NCBI GenBank assembly: GCA_003565095.1
Contig: PXDI01000109.1
Location: 1 to 12,095, forward strand
Direction: 5' to 3'
DNA: 12,095 nt
From: PVC group bacterium
GTDB lineage: Bacteria; Verrucomicrobiota; Kiritimatiellia; UBA8416; PXDI01
How positions within the stretch are numbered: the first letter of the stretch is position 1; each line of letters opens with the position of its first letter. This document shows, piece after piece, positions 1-6,252 of this stretch. A program made the position numbers and the translations under genes. Below the pieces are notes generated by a model. The model did not search any database. It was not told where the DNA came from and was given only the letters and a program-made list of their open reading frames with translations.

Positions 1-275
1 ATAACATATGGGTATTCTCCGTGCTATTTAACAGTGCTGCACCGGATGCAACGAGCAGTTATCTCGTGCTTGACGGATCTACAGCCAGAAATGTTGGAGC
101 ACACGATCCGGCGGCTGATTATATCCCAAGCCATGACATTCCCTACCCCGGTGGGGATGGCACAATTACGATGTCCGGCTCATGGCAACCCGTCCCCGAA
201 CCCGGCACATTGGCGTTGTTGGGGTTGGGTATTGTTGCGGTGGCGGCGCGGCGGCGTAAGCGTGATGCGGCGTAA
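1..275 (+). CDS. C-terminus of a PEP-CTERM sorted exported protein (5' partial)
   Basis: The reading frame is open from the left edge (first full codon at base 3) to a TAA at 273-275, so the gene starts outside the window; the in-frame GTG at 21 need not be the start. The last 27 or so residues form a textbook PEP-CTERM signal: VPEPGT, then a hydrophobic stretch (LALLGLGIVAVAA), then a basic tail (RRRKRDAA). In other bacteria such tails are recognised by exosortase, which cuts near the PEP motif and sends the protein to the cell surface or exopolysaccharide. The visible upstream part (about 60 residues, rich in Gly, Ser, Asp and Pro) shows no recognisable domain, so its function cannot be named. 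An intrinsic terminator follows 43 bp after the stop. The tail call is firm; the rest of the protein is unseen. Confidence 0.88.
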   Translation, partial: NIWVFSVLFNSAAPDATSSYLVLDGSTARNVGAHDPAADYIPSHDIPYPGGDGTITMSGSWQPVPEPGTLALLGLGIVAVAARRRKRDAA

Positions 276-317
276 TTGCTGATAACCGGGGTTGTCTCCG
301 GAGAAGAATGAATAACA

Positions 318-350
318 GCGGGCGCGGATATTTCCGCGTCCGTTTTTTTT
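318..350 (+). terminator. Intrinsic terminator after the PEP-CTERM gene
   Basis: GCGCGGA and TCCGCGT form a GC-rich stem of about 7 bp with one G-T wobble and a 4-nt loop (TATT). Eight T residues (343-350) follow almost directly. A second small hairpin, CCGGGG-TTGT-CTCCGG at 287-302, lies between the stop codon and this terminator. Position and shape fit rho-independent termination of the PEP-CTERM transcript. Confidence 0.8.
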
Positions 351-485
351 GTGGCGGGTTTGTTTATTTTCGACTGGTGGCGAGTGGGATCGACGGAAAT
401 CGTGGATACTGGCCAATATTGTGCAGCTTGGTACGCAGCGGAACTGTCGGGCGATTATCTGAACTGGCTGTTACAGCAAGAGCAA

Positions 486-689
486 TTAATGAGCGCTCGC
501 TGACCTTGGTCGGCGAGCAAGATGATTAGGTTCTTCAATGGCATTGCAAAAAAACAGCAGAGCCCATTTTGAGCAAGAATAGCGCGAACCACATAATTTT
601 GCTCATCCGGGCTCCTTTGTTTTACTTTGGGCTCAGCCGTTGAACAGAATCCTCTTGCTCGCCGACGCAAGGTCGGCGAGCGCTTAATG
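486..689. repeat. Long imperfect palindrome, MITE-like or REPIN-like intergenic element
   Basis: This element occupies most of the gene-free stretch 351-735; nothing else is evident there. The outer arms are inverted copies: AGCGCTCGCTGACCTTGG near 492 and its near complement ending with GGTCGGCGAGCGC at 683. Each arm is itself a hairpin: GCTCGCTGACC-TT-GGTCGGCGAGC on the left, and GCTCGCCGAC-GCAAG-GTCGGCGAGC on the right. Inside lies a second inverted pair, GAGCCC/TGAGCAA (560-576) against TTGCTCA/GGGCTC (599-614). The segments between also match imperfectly as complements (for example TTCAATGGC against TTCAACGGC). All pairs share one centre near 587, so the whole stretch could fold into one long hairpin. 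TTAATG occurs as a direct repeat at both ends (486-491 and 684-689) and is a possible target duplication. No coding frame fits. A non-autonomous mobile element or a structured RNA are both possible. Confidence 0.7.
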
Positions 690-735
690 CTTGCCGGCAT
701 ATTCAGTCGAAAAACCCCGGCGCCGCACATTAATC

Positions 736-1374
736 TTACGGCTGCTCAGGTTCCCGGACTACAGTCCTGGGCATCAGGTCATTGTTTCTCAGCCATTCTT
801 CAACGCGGCCCTGGCAGGGCGGGCAGGGGTTGGTGGATTTGCGGTCGAGCGCGTCTGTATCTTCATGCTCGTAGAGATTGCACAGGAAGAACACACACTT
901 TTCAATACCCAACGCCAGCAGCACTCCACGCAGGGTTTCTTTGTTGACCCGCCGCTGATACTGCTCGGGCGCAACGCCGGGGGCGGCAAGCGCGGCGGTG
1001 TAGATGACTACCAGCGGCGGGGCGCCTTCCGCGGTCGGTTTAATTTCAAAAGCGCTTTTGTAATCGCGTTCGGCCGCTGGAGCATGATGGAAGCGCACCC
1101 GGCAGCGGACGGCGGCATCTGTTGCGTTCCGGTCAGCAAATACCGCCGCGATACGGTTGTCATTCAGCCATTGGATAGCGGCTGCCGCGACAGCATTAGT
1201 TCCGGCGTCCGCCGGTTCTGCAATTACAAATGGCGGCGGCGGGATTACTTCAACAAGCGGTAGCGCCGGTGATTTGCTCTCTGCCGGCTGCTCTGCAATA
1301 ACGGTCGAGAGTGCAAGCCCCGCCAGTGCGGCGGATAACACAACTGTCAAACTGTGTGGATAAACGGTCTTCAT
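736..1374 (-). CDS. Exported archaemetzincin-like protein lacking the catalytic zinc site
   Basis: The protein has 212 residues. Residues 1-28 look like a Sec signal peptide (basic MKTVYPH, then a hydrophobic core ending in STVIA), so it is probably periplasmic or surface-exposed. The C-terminal third resembles archaemetzincins: GIEKC-VFFL-C (C160, C165), then a DRK element (177-179), then NPCPPC (C184, C187). This copies the C-x4-C ... C-x2-C structural zinc part of the family motif HExxHxxGxxHC-x4-C-x-M-x17-C-x2-C. The active-site part is absent: where HExxHxxGxxHC should lie, the sequence reads RGVLLALGIEKC, which keeps only the Gly and the last Cys. All three zinc-binding His and the catalytic Glu are gone, so metalloprotease activity is not expected. 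The middle region (VVIYTAAL and a KET helix) also fits the fold. The start has a good AGGAG ribosome site (1385-1389) 10 nt upstream. The gene lies 95 bp after the dehydrogenase with its own promoter candidate. Family recognition is from memory; function is unknown. Confidence 0.68.
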   Translation of the reverse strand: MKTVYPHSLTVVLSAALAGLALSTVIAEQPAESKSPALPLVEVIPPPPFVIAEPADAGTNAVAAAAIQWLNDNRIAAVFADRNATDAAVRCRVRFHHAPAAERDYKSAFEIKPTAEGAPPLVVIYTAALAAPGVAPEQYQRRVNKETLRGVLLALGIEKCVFFLCNLYEHEDTDALDRKSTNPCPPCQGRVEEWLRNNDLMPRTVVREPEQP

Positions 1375-1419
1375 AAACCTTGGCTCCTGGGCTGCTGTTT
1401 ACTTTGAACTTCAATGCTG

Positions 1420-1449
1420 ATAATAGCAGAAAGCACGCAGGCGCTTCAA
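1420..1449 (-). promoter_or_regulatory. Sigma70-like promoter candidate for the archaemetzincin-like gene
   Basis: On the minus strand, TTGAAG (1449-1444) and TATTAT (1425-1420) are separated by 18 bp, 4/6 and 5/6 matches to the consensus boxes. The -10 box lies about 45 nt before the start codon at 1374. A perfect 8-bp inverted repeat, ACTTTGAA (1401-1408) and TTCAAAGT (1445-1452), brackets the promoter and overlaps the -35 box, so it could be an operator or simply an RNA stem. Evidence is sequence only. Confidence 0.45.
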
Positions 1450-1469
1450 AGTATATTTTGCGTTTATTG

Positions 1470-2597
1470 TCAGCCCGCCGGGCGGCCAATTTGGTCAAGA
1501 ACGGCTGCGGCATCCCGGGCGGAAACAGTGCGTGGATTGGCGGCGGTGGAGCCGGAGGCGAGAATCTCCGCAATGATTGCAGTGCGGTCGAAGACGGGGC
1601 GTGGATCGCTGAACGGGTTGCTAAAGTTGAATGCCGTCAGCCATTCTGCGGTAAGCTGGTCGAGATTGCATTCAAGCTGCTGTTCTAATTGCGCAAATTT
1701 CTCGGGCACAGCCGGGCGGTTGAATTTCAATACCGCCGGCAGGCACAGGGCGCAGGCCTGTCCATGCGGCAGGTGATAGCGCGCACCCAGCGGATGCGCC
1801 AGACCATGCACCAGCCCGAGCCGCGCGTTAGCCAGAGCGATTCCAGCCAGATATGAACCGTAAAGCAGATTTTCGCGGGGTTGTCCGGTTGCACCGGCAA
1901 ATGCCTCCGTCAGGGCGTTCTTGATCAACTTGGCGGCGCGCAGGGAAAGATCTGTGGTGAGATCAGTGGCATTGCGGCTGATAAACGACTCCACCGCCTG
2001 GACAAACGCATCCATTCCGGCGGCGGCAATGACTGGTGGCGGGCAGTGGTCCAGCAGGTTGGCATCAAGAACAATAATACGTGCGATAAACTTATCGTCG
2101 CGAAATGATTTTTTGACGCCGCTATCTTCATTTGTAATAACGCAAACCGCGGTAGCTTCTGATCCTGTTCCGGCGGTAGTGGGGACCGCAATGAACGGGG
2201 CGGTGCGGCAGCCGGCAGGCAGCGGGAAGCCGTCGTGGTATTCAAGGGTGGTGCCGGGCGCGTACAGAAGACCCGCCGCGGCTTTCGCCAGATCCAGCAC
2301 ACTGCCGCCGCCGATACCCGCAATCCAATCGGGTTTTTCTGCGCGCGCGAATGCCAGCAGATCATCAAGCTGCTGCAGGGTCGGCTCCCCGCCGGAATGC
2401 TGCCAGATGCAGACGTTGTTTTCCGGCGCAAAAGCCTTTAGCAGCTTTTTGCCAACGGGATTTGTTGCAAGTGATTTGCCATGCACAAGCATGCCGCGCG
2501 GGCCGAAACGCCGGCCGTATTCCGGCAGTTTATCAACCGTACCGCGACCACTTACGGTGGCCGGCGGAAGTTTCAGCAATGGCGGCAGAGTTTGCAT
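1470..2597 (-). CDS. Iron-containing alcohol dehydrogenase family protein
   Basis: This 375-residue protein has the usual length of the group III (Fe-type) alcohol dehydrogenases, cytosolic NAD(P)-dependent enzymes that interconvert alcohols and aldehydes or ketones. The family landmarks are in order: the nucleotide-binding GGGSVLDLAKA (96-106), the PTTAGTGSE loop (139-147), AAGMDAFVQAVES (192-204) and GLVHGLAHPLGARYHLPHG (261-279). By position against FucO, the metal ligands would be D196, residue 200, H264 and H278. Residue 200 is Gln rather than His. To my knowledge Gln here occurs in some subfamilies, so it may mark a different metal or subgroup rather than a dead enzyme. The start codon overlaps the stop of the cupin gene (TGATG) and has no strong ribosome site, so translation is probably coupled. 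The substrate cannot be read. Lactaldehyde, 1,3-propanediol or butanol-type activities are all possible for the family. Confidence 0.92.
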   Translation of the reverse strand: MQTLPPLLKLPPATVSGRGTVDKLPEYGRRFGPRGMLVHGKSLATNPVGKKLLKAFAPENNVCIWQHSGGEPTLQQLDDLLAFARAEKPDWIAGIGGGSVLDLAKAAAGLLYAPGTTLEYHDGFPLPAGCRTAPFIAVPTTAGTGSEATAVCVITNEDSGVKKSFRDDKFIARIIVLDANLLDHCPPPVIAAAGMDAFVQAVESFISRNATDLTTDLSLRAAKLIKNALTEAFAGATGQPRENLLYGSYLAGIALANARLGLVHGLAHPLGARYHLPHGQACALCLPAVLKFNRPAVPEKFAQLEQQLECNLDQLTAEWLTAFNFSNPFSDPRPVFDRTAIIAEILASGSTAANPRTVSARDAAAVLDQIGRPAG

Positions 2598-2944
2598 CAG
2601 TAAAGAATGATAACCGCGATGATGCGCAGATCTTCAGTGCCGTCGTTACGTACGGCATGCGCGGCACCGTTGCCGGTCAGGATGGCGTCACCGGTTGCGA
2701 CGCGATTCTCACTATCGCCTTCGGAGATGATGCCGGAGCCGGCGGTTACAATATAAATTTCATCTTCATTATCGTGCTGGTGCAGGCCGACGCTTGCGCC
2801 GGGAGGGACGATCATTTCAGCGCAGAGGCGTGACCGGAAGCTCAGCTCATCCGGAGTGAAATAGTGATTGATTGTTACCGTGCCGTCTCCTCCGCGCATG
2901 TTTTCGCGGGTTTCCGATGTTCTTTCTAGCGCTTTTCTGATCAT
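2597..2944 (-). CDS. Small single-domain cupin (cupin_2 type)
   Basis: The protein is 115 residues and forms one cupin barrel. Motif 1 fits G(x)5HxH(x)4E(x)6G, with GLHQHDNEDE and metal ligands H55, H57 and E62. Motif 2 is GDAILTGNGAAHAVRN with H96; its usual Pro is replaced by Gly. Such proteins bind a metal and act as sugar isomerases, dioxygenases or small-molecule sensors; this one cannot be assigned further. The start at 2944 is chosen because AAGGAG lies 5 nt upstream. The frame stays open further upstream, but only through the composite repeat, where the encoded residues are low-complexity. The stop TGA overlaps the dehydrogenase ATG, so the two are very likely co-transcribed and may act on the same metabolite (inference). 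Confidence 0.88.
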   Translation of the reverse strand: MIRKALERTSETRENMRGGDGTVTINHYFTPDELSFRSRLCAEMIVPPGASVGLHQHDNEDEIYIVTAGSGIISEGDSENRVATGDAILTGNGAAHAVRNDGTEDLRIIAVIILY

Positions 2945-2975
2945 GGTTCTCCTTCTTTTGACGTTTGCTGTTTTG

Positions 2976-3083
2976 TCAGGACGCCCGACGCCCGACGCCC
3001 GACGCCGGTGGCCGGAGTTCGACAAAGCTCGCGACAAAGCTCGCGACAAAGTTTACAGACTCCTGACGCCCGACGCCCCGACC
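2976..3083 (-). repeat. Composite intergenic repeat, copy A (upstream of cupin gene)
   Basis: Read on the plus strand, it contains three GACGCCC-type heptamers plus GACGCCG, then GGTGGCCGGAGTTC, then two 12-bp GACAAAGCTCGC units, and ends GACAAAGTTTACAGACTCCTG followed by more heptamers. The same architecture appears at 9328-9416 and, inverted, at 10823-10929. Relative to the cupin start codon it lies 31 nt upstream. GGAGT (3014-3018) and ACTCC (3059-3063) bracket the 12-mer part as an inverted pair. It sits in the divergent gap between the cupin and helix-turn-helix genes. The frame through it reads DKARDKARDKVYRLL, but the heptamers (not a multiple of three) argue against coding. Confidence 0.85.
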
Positions 3084-3187
3084 TTGCAATAGCGGCACTA
3101 TTTTGCTACTAACTTATATTTCTTTCAGACAATGCCGTGATGTTACTGCATGGCGTTACGGAAATCAAGGGCGGTAAAGGTTGCTTT

Positions 3188-3712
3188 ATGAAGATAAGAG
3201 CATTAGCAAAAGCGGTGGGAAAGAGTGTGCCTTACGTGACCACCGTAATCAAGCGGTATGGACTGGTTTCAAACGGTGGGTTCAGTGATGGCCACGTGGT
3301 GCTGATTAAAAAGATCACGGCACTGGCCATCTGCGGGGTGCCGGCCAAGGATATTGAGCAGTTGCTGGCGCGCGAACGCAAGCTGCTGGAGCTGATGCGG
3401 GTTGATTCACTGCATCCCGGTGCCGACTGGTTTGAGGCGTTGTGTGTAATGCGTTCGGGGGCAACGCGTTTGCTGCTTTCGGGGTACGATATCGGCACGG
3501 ATGTGACTGCAAAGATCATCCAGCCCGGACTGGATTTTATAGAGCGCGATCAGGAATTATTCAAAAGCCATGAGATGGGGTCGGATGTGCTTTGCGCGCT
3601 GGATTATTATTTACAGTCGTACAAGCGGATCACCGAGCGGCTGCGTGGCGAGATGCCGGTGATTGAGTCGGCCATTAAGTGGAGCCACGAGGTGCTGGCG
3701 CAGGGGAGGTAA
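3188..3712 (+). CDS. Helix-turn-helix protein, probable DNA-binding regulator
   Basis: With the ATG at 3188 the protein has 174 residues. AAAGG lies 7 nt upstream of this codon, which is why it is preferred over an earlier in-frame ATG at 3137. Residues 5-26 (ALAKAVGKSVPYVTTVIKRY) fit a helix-turn-helix. The following 35-70 region, with ALAICGVPAKDIEQLLARE, resembles the second helix pair of MerR-type DNA-binding domains. The rest is predicted helical and shows no known ligand domain, cysteine cluster or membrane segment. It runs opposite to the cupin/dehydrogenase pair across a 243-bp gap, so it could regulate that pair, but nothing in the sequence proves it. The family is not firmly recognised; the call rests on the helix-turn-helix pattern. 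Confidence 0.65.
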   Translation: MKIRALAKAVGKSVPYVTTVIKRYGLVSNGGFSDGHVVLIKKITALAICGVPAKDIEQLLARERKLLELMRVDSLHPGADWFEALCVMRSGATRLLLSGYDIGTDVTAKIIQPGLDFIERDQELFKSHEMGSDVLCALDYYLQSYKRITERLRGEMPVIESAIKWSHEVLAQGR

Positions 3713-3722
3713 TTGGCTGGTG

Positions 3723-3744
3723 ATGCCAGGCTGGGGCCTGGCGT
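3723..3744. terminator. Hairpin between convergent genes, possible bidirectional terminator
   Basis: GCCAGGC (3725-3731) and GCCTGGC (3736-3742) form a perfect 7-bp stem with a TGGG loop. It extends to 9 bp with an A-T and a T-G pair. It lies exactly between the end of the helix-turn-helix gene (3712) and the end of the convergent CxxC protein gene (3753). There is no T-run on either side, so it is not a typical intrinsic terminator, but the location suits stopping or stabilising both transcripts. Confidence 0.4.
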
Positions 3745-3752
3745 TCCCGTGG

Positions 3753-4460
3753 TTATTCCGCGTCTTTTTCCCATTCCGGCAGTTGCGGTTGTGCGCCGTG
3801 CAGCAGGGCCCGGTAGGTGCCTTCCGCAATCTCACGGTTGAATATTTTCCCCTGTCCATGGCAGCTTTGGCAATTCGTTTTGACGGTTCCCTCTCCGTTG
3901 CAGGTGCTGCATTTTCCTGAGCGCCGGCACGGTCCGCATGGCACCGTGCGATGGGTCGGGGCATCTCCGCGGCTGACGGTTACCCACTGATTGCCGATCT
4001 TCTCGCGCCGATCGGTTACACCACCGATAGCTTCCTGTTGCCGGTTTCCCTCGCCGTTGCAGTGGCGGCAGGTTCCTGACTTATTGCAGGCGGCACAATC
4101 GGCAACCAGATGGCCGGCACCTTTGCATTGGGTGCATGGAGCGCCGATATAGTCAATGCCGATATATTGCGCCATGGGGTGGGTGGCGTGCCGTGACTGG
4201 ATAAAATGCATAACCGTGCCGGCTTCCTGATTGTCGCCGGTGTAAAGGCAGCCGAGGGCGTATATCACCATATAACGCATCCGCGCATCAACATCGGTGA
4301 TCTGGCCGATACTGGCCTTAAGCTCCTGCAGGATTGCCTGATCGCCGGGGGTGGCGGCAAGCCGTCGTGTTATGGCCTCGGCTAGTTGGGCGGCGCTTAA
4401 TTGATACGCCATGGCTAATACGATCAGCACTATAGATGAAAATATTCGTTTTGTTTGCAT
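3753..4460 (-). CDS. Exported protein with DnaJ-type cysteine-rich zinc domain
   Basis: The protein is 235 residues from the ATG at 4460, which has AAGGAG 8 nt upstream; an in-frame ATG at 4478 lacks a ribosome site. Residues 1-24 form a signal peptide (MQTKR, then a hydrophobic core, likely cut after LSA). The helical region 25-100 has no recognised domain. From residue 109 come six CxxC pairs: C109/112, C122/125, C131/134, C175/178, C184/187 and C197/200. Four of them continue as CxxCxGxG (CTQCKGAG, CRHCNGEG, CSTCNGEG, CQSCHGQG), the DnaJ central zinc-finger repeat. No J-domain is present, so it is not a co-chaperone by itself. Possible roles are protein binding or redox work outside the cytoplasm (inference). 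It has its own strong promoter candidate and stands apart from the radical SAM gene upstream. Confidence 0.85.
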   Translation of the reverse strand: MQTKRIFSSIVLIVLAMAYQLSAAQLAEAITRRLAATPGDQAILQELKASIGQITDVDARMRYMVIYALGCLYTGDNQEAGTVMHFIQSRHATHPMAQYIGIDYIGAPCTQCKGAGHLVADCAACNKSGTCRHCNGEGNRQQEAIGGVTDRREKIGNQWVTVSRGDAPTHRTVPCGPCRRSGKCSTCNGEGTVKTNCQSCHGQGKIFNREIAEGTYRALLHGAQPQLPEWEKDAE

Positions 4461-4487
4461 AAAAGCGCTCCTTCTCATTTGCGCTTA

Positions 4488-4517
4488 ATTATTAGAGCTT
4501 TACGTAAAGTTTGTCAA
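4488..4517 (-). promoter_or_regulatory. Strong sigma70-type promoter for the CxxC protein gene, with palindromic spacer
   Basis: On the minus strand, TTGACA (4517-4512), a 17-bp spacer and TAATAA (4494-4489) make an almost ideal promoter, with the -10 about 28 nt before the start codon at 4460. The spacer contains the perfect 12-bp palindrome CTTTACGTAAAG (4498-4509). The -35 box overlaps a second inverted repeat, GTCAAT-TC-ATTGAC (4513-4526). Either could be a repressor site; no binding protein is known. Confidence 0.75.
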
Positions 4518-4550
4518 TTCATTGACGCGGTAACGCCATGGGAGCTGTTT

Positions 4551-6206
4551 TCAAGTAAAGACAGCCTCAAGCTTGTCCCATAAAGGCTTTTTCAGGTTTT
4601 CATCGGCCTCGTTACGCAGGGCTGCCAGGCGGTTGCGCAGGACAGCCGCACGCTTGATGGCTTCAATATCCAGTCCCGGCAGCTCCGGAACTTCCAGCAG
4701 ATAACTCGGGCTGAGGGTTTCTTTGATCTGATGATGGGCCTGCTCCTGCAGAACGGCGGCTTCTTCAGAAGTCATGGTGCTATGCCGCCAGTGGTAGCCA
4801 TAGCCTTCCAGTCCGTATTTTTCGCGTTGATCAGGCATGGCGATGCGCGAAAGCGGCAGCACGCCGAAGCGAAATATCAGATAGCGGTGCAGGGCCGGAC
4901 CTTCAGTAGGATAGGCGTTGAGCAGCTCTACCGTATTCCGAACTGTGGCAGCGGTCTCGCCGGGAAATCCGACTATAAAAGTGCTTTTAGTGTTTATCCC
5001 GTGACGGGTCAGGCATTCCAGTCCGTCAAGAATCTGTTCAGGGCTGACGTTTTTGCCCATCGCCTGTAAGATATTCGGATCGCCTGACTCAATGCCCAGC
5101 AGCACTTCAATGCAGCCGGTTTGTGCCATCAGCTCAGCAATCTCGTCGTCGATGATAGAAATGCGCGCCATCCCGCGCCAGCGCAGCCGCATGCCGCTTT
5201 TGAGCAGTGCGTTGCACAGTTCACGCGCCCTGGTGCGCGATGTGAAAAGGTTGTCATCGGTGAAATAGACGCGTCGGAAGCCGTCGGAATCTTCGGGCAT
5301 TGTGCGGATTTCCGCGACGATGGATGCGGCCGGACGCAGGCGGATGGCGCGCAGTCCGCGAAAGTCGCAAAAGGCGCATTCGAAGCCGCAGCCTTGACCG
5401 GCCTGAATCGGGTGGTAGACGCGTTGAGCGGTCTGCGGCCATTTGTGCCAGTCAACTTTTACTTCGCGGTACGGTTCCGGTTCTACCGGATTGATCTGCC
5501 ACGCCCCGTCACGGAAAACCGCCACATTGGGCAGTGCGGCCGGATCGTCACCGTTTTTGACGCTTTCAATAATACGCGCCAGAGTATGCTCTCCGGCGGC
5601 ATTTACCAGAAACAAGTCAACCGGAGAAGGGCGGTTGCTGGTGAAATAATTGTGTTCGCTGATGGCTTCGCGCAGATTAGGGCCGATGATGCCTTCATTC
5701 AGCAGGCAGTTATGTCGGAAGGATTTCCACACCTGAATGCCCCCGGCGATGACAGGAATCTGCGGGGCGATTTTCTTTACCGCGGCGGCGATGGCGTCGA
5801 TATGTTCGGCAAACGGCAGAAAGGTGGTGGAGATAACGATTACAGCGGGCTTTTGTGCGAGCATTTGCGTCAGCAGTTCTTTGCCGGTGGAAAGCAGCGG
5901 CACCAGTCCGGCGTGCAGGCCGCGGCTTTCGAGAAATTCGCACAGATAGGGCCCGTTGAGCGAAACAAACGGCAGTCCGTCGCGTAACAGTTCGGCTTGA
6001 GCGGCCTCGGCATTGCGGTCATGCATAAAATACTGTTGCATAAACCGTAACGATGCCGGGTAACCATCAATTGTCAGGCGCATCTTTTCGCGGACATCTT
6101 TGCCGAGATATTCGCCGGGAACATCTCCGCCGATGATGAGCGCGTCAAGCGCGCCTGGTCGGTTGCCATTCTTTTCAGTCAATAAATCATTAAAAATATT
6201 GCACAT
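4551..6206 (-). CDS. Radical SAM protein with B12-binding-like N-terminal domain
   Basis: The protein has 551 residues. Residues 80-160 look like the Rossmann-type cobalamin-binding fold seen in many radical SAM proteins (alternating LPFVSLNGP, PAVIVIS and IPVIAGG strands), but the cobalamin-ligating DxHxxG motif is missing. The radical SAM core begins with GCGFECAFC, giving the [4Fe-4S] ligands C273, C277 and C280. It continues through FTDDNLF (315-321), GIESGD (371-376) and FIVGFPGET (410-418), all typical of the B12-binding/Elp3-MiaB-like core. The C-terminal 100 residues are helical. Such enzymes perform radical methylation, methylthiolation or rearrangement; the substrate is unknown. The gene starts 46 bp after the isochorismatase-type hydrolase, likely in the same operon. 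The start codon has only a weak purine stretch upstream, so the exact N-terminus is less sure. Confidence 0.88.
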   Translation of the reverse strand: MCNIFNDLLTEKNGNRPGALDALIIGGDVPGEYLGKDVREKMRLTIDGYPASLRFMQQYFMHDRNAEAAQAELLRDGLPFVSLNGPYLCEFLESRGLHAGLVPLLSTGKELLTQMLAQKPAVIVISTTFLPFAEHIDAIAAAVKKIAPQIPVIAGGIQVWKSFRHNCLLNEGIIGPNLREAISEHNYFTSNRPSPVDLFLVNAAGEHTLARIIESVKNGDDPAALPNVAVFRDGAWQINPVEPEPYREVKVDWHKWPQTAQRVYHPIQAGQGCGFECAFCDFRGLRAIRLRPAASIVAEIRTMPEDSDGFRRVYFTDDNLFTSRTRARELCNALLKSGMRLRWRGMARISIIDDEIAELMAQTGCIEVLLGIESGDPNILQAMGKNVSPEQILDGLECLTRHGINTKSTFIVGFPGETAATVRNTVELLNAYPTEGPALHRYLIFRFGVLPLSRIAMPDQREKYGLEGYGYHWRHSTMTSEEAAVLQEQAHHQIKETLSPSYLLEVPELPGLDIEAIKRAAVLRNRLAALRNEADENLKKPLWDKLEAVFT

Positions 6207-6252
6207 AAGGTGGTACCCGCCCCGCCGGGCGATGGAATACAGTCATTATGCG

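Noticed and set aside
351..503. Open frame of about 50 codons from a GTG, protein-like at its end (GDYLNWLLQQEQLMSAR)
   Set aside because: It begins right after the terminator T-run without a ribosome site and ends inside the palindromic element. It could be a gene remnant, but support is too weak to annotate.
455..730. 91-codon minus-strand frame over the palindromic element
   Set aside because: Its sequence is produced by the inverted repeat arms, it has no ribosome site, and no domain is recognisable.
691..1263. 190-codon plus-strand frame
   Set aside because: It is antisense to the archaemetzincin-like gene, which has a signal peptide, a good ribosome site and a recognisable motif.
2868..3092. 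Open frame containing DKARDKARDKVYRLL, also seen at 9157-9909 and 10817-11179
   Set aside because: The shared peptide comes from the 12-bp repeat units. The neighbouring heptamers break the frame, and the rest of each frame is antisense to real genes.
3137..3187. Earlier ATG for the helix-turn-helix gene
   Set aside because: The ATG at 3188 has AAAGG at good spacing and starts just before the helix-turn-helix; the upstream residues look non-coding.
5121..5987. 288-codon plus-strand frame
   Set aside because: It lies antisense to the radical SAM gene, whose motifs are intact; a frame of this kind is expected from GC-rich codon bias.
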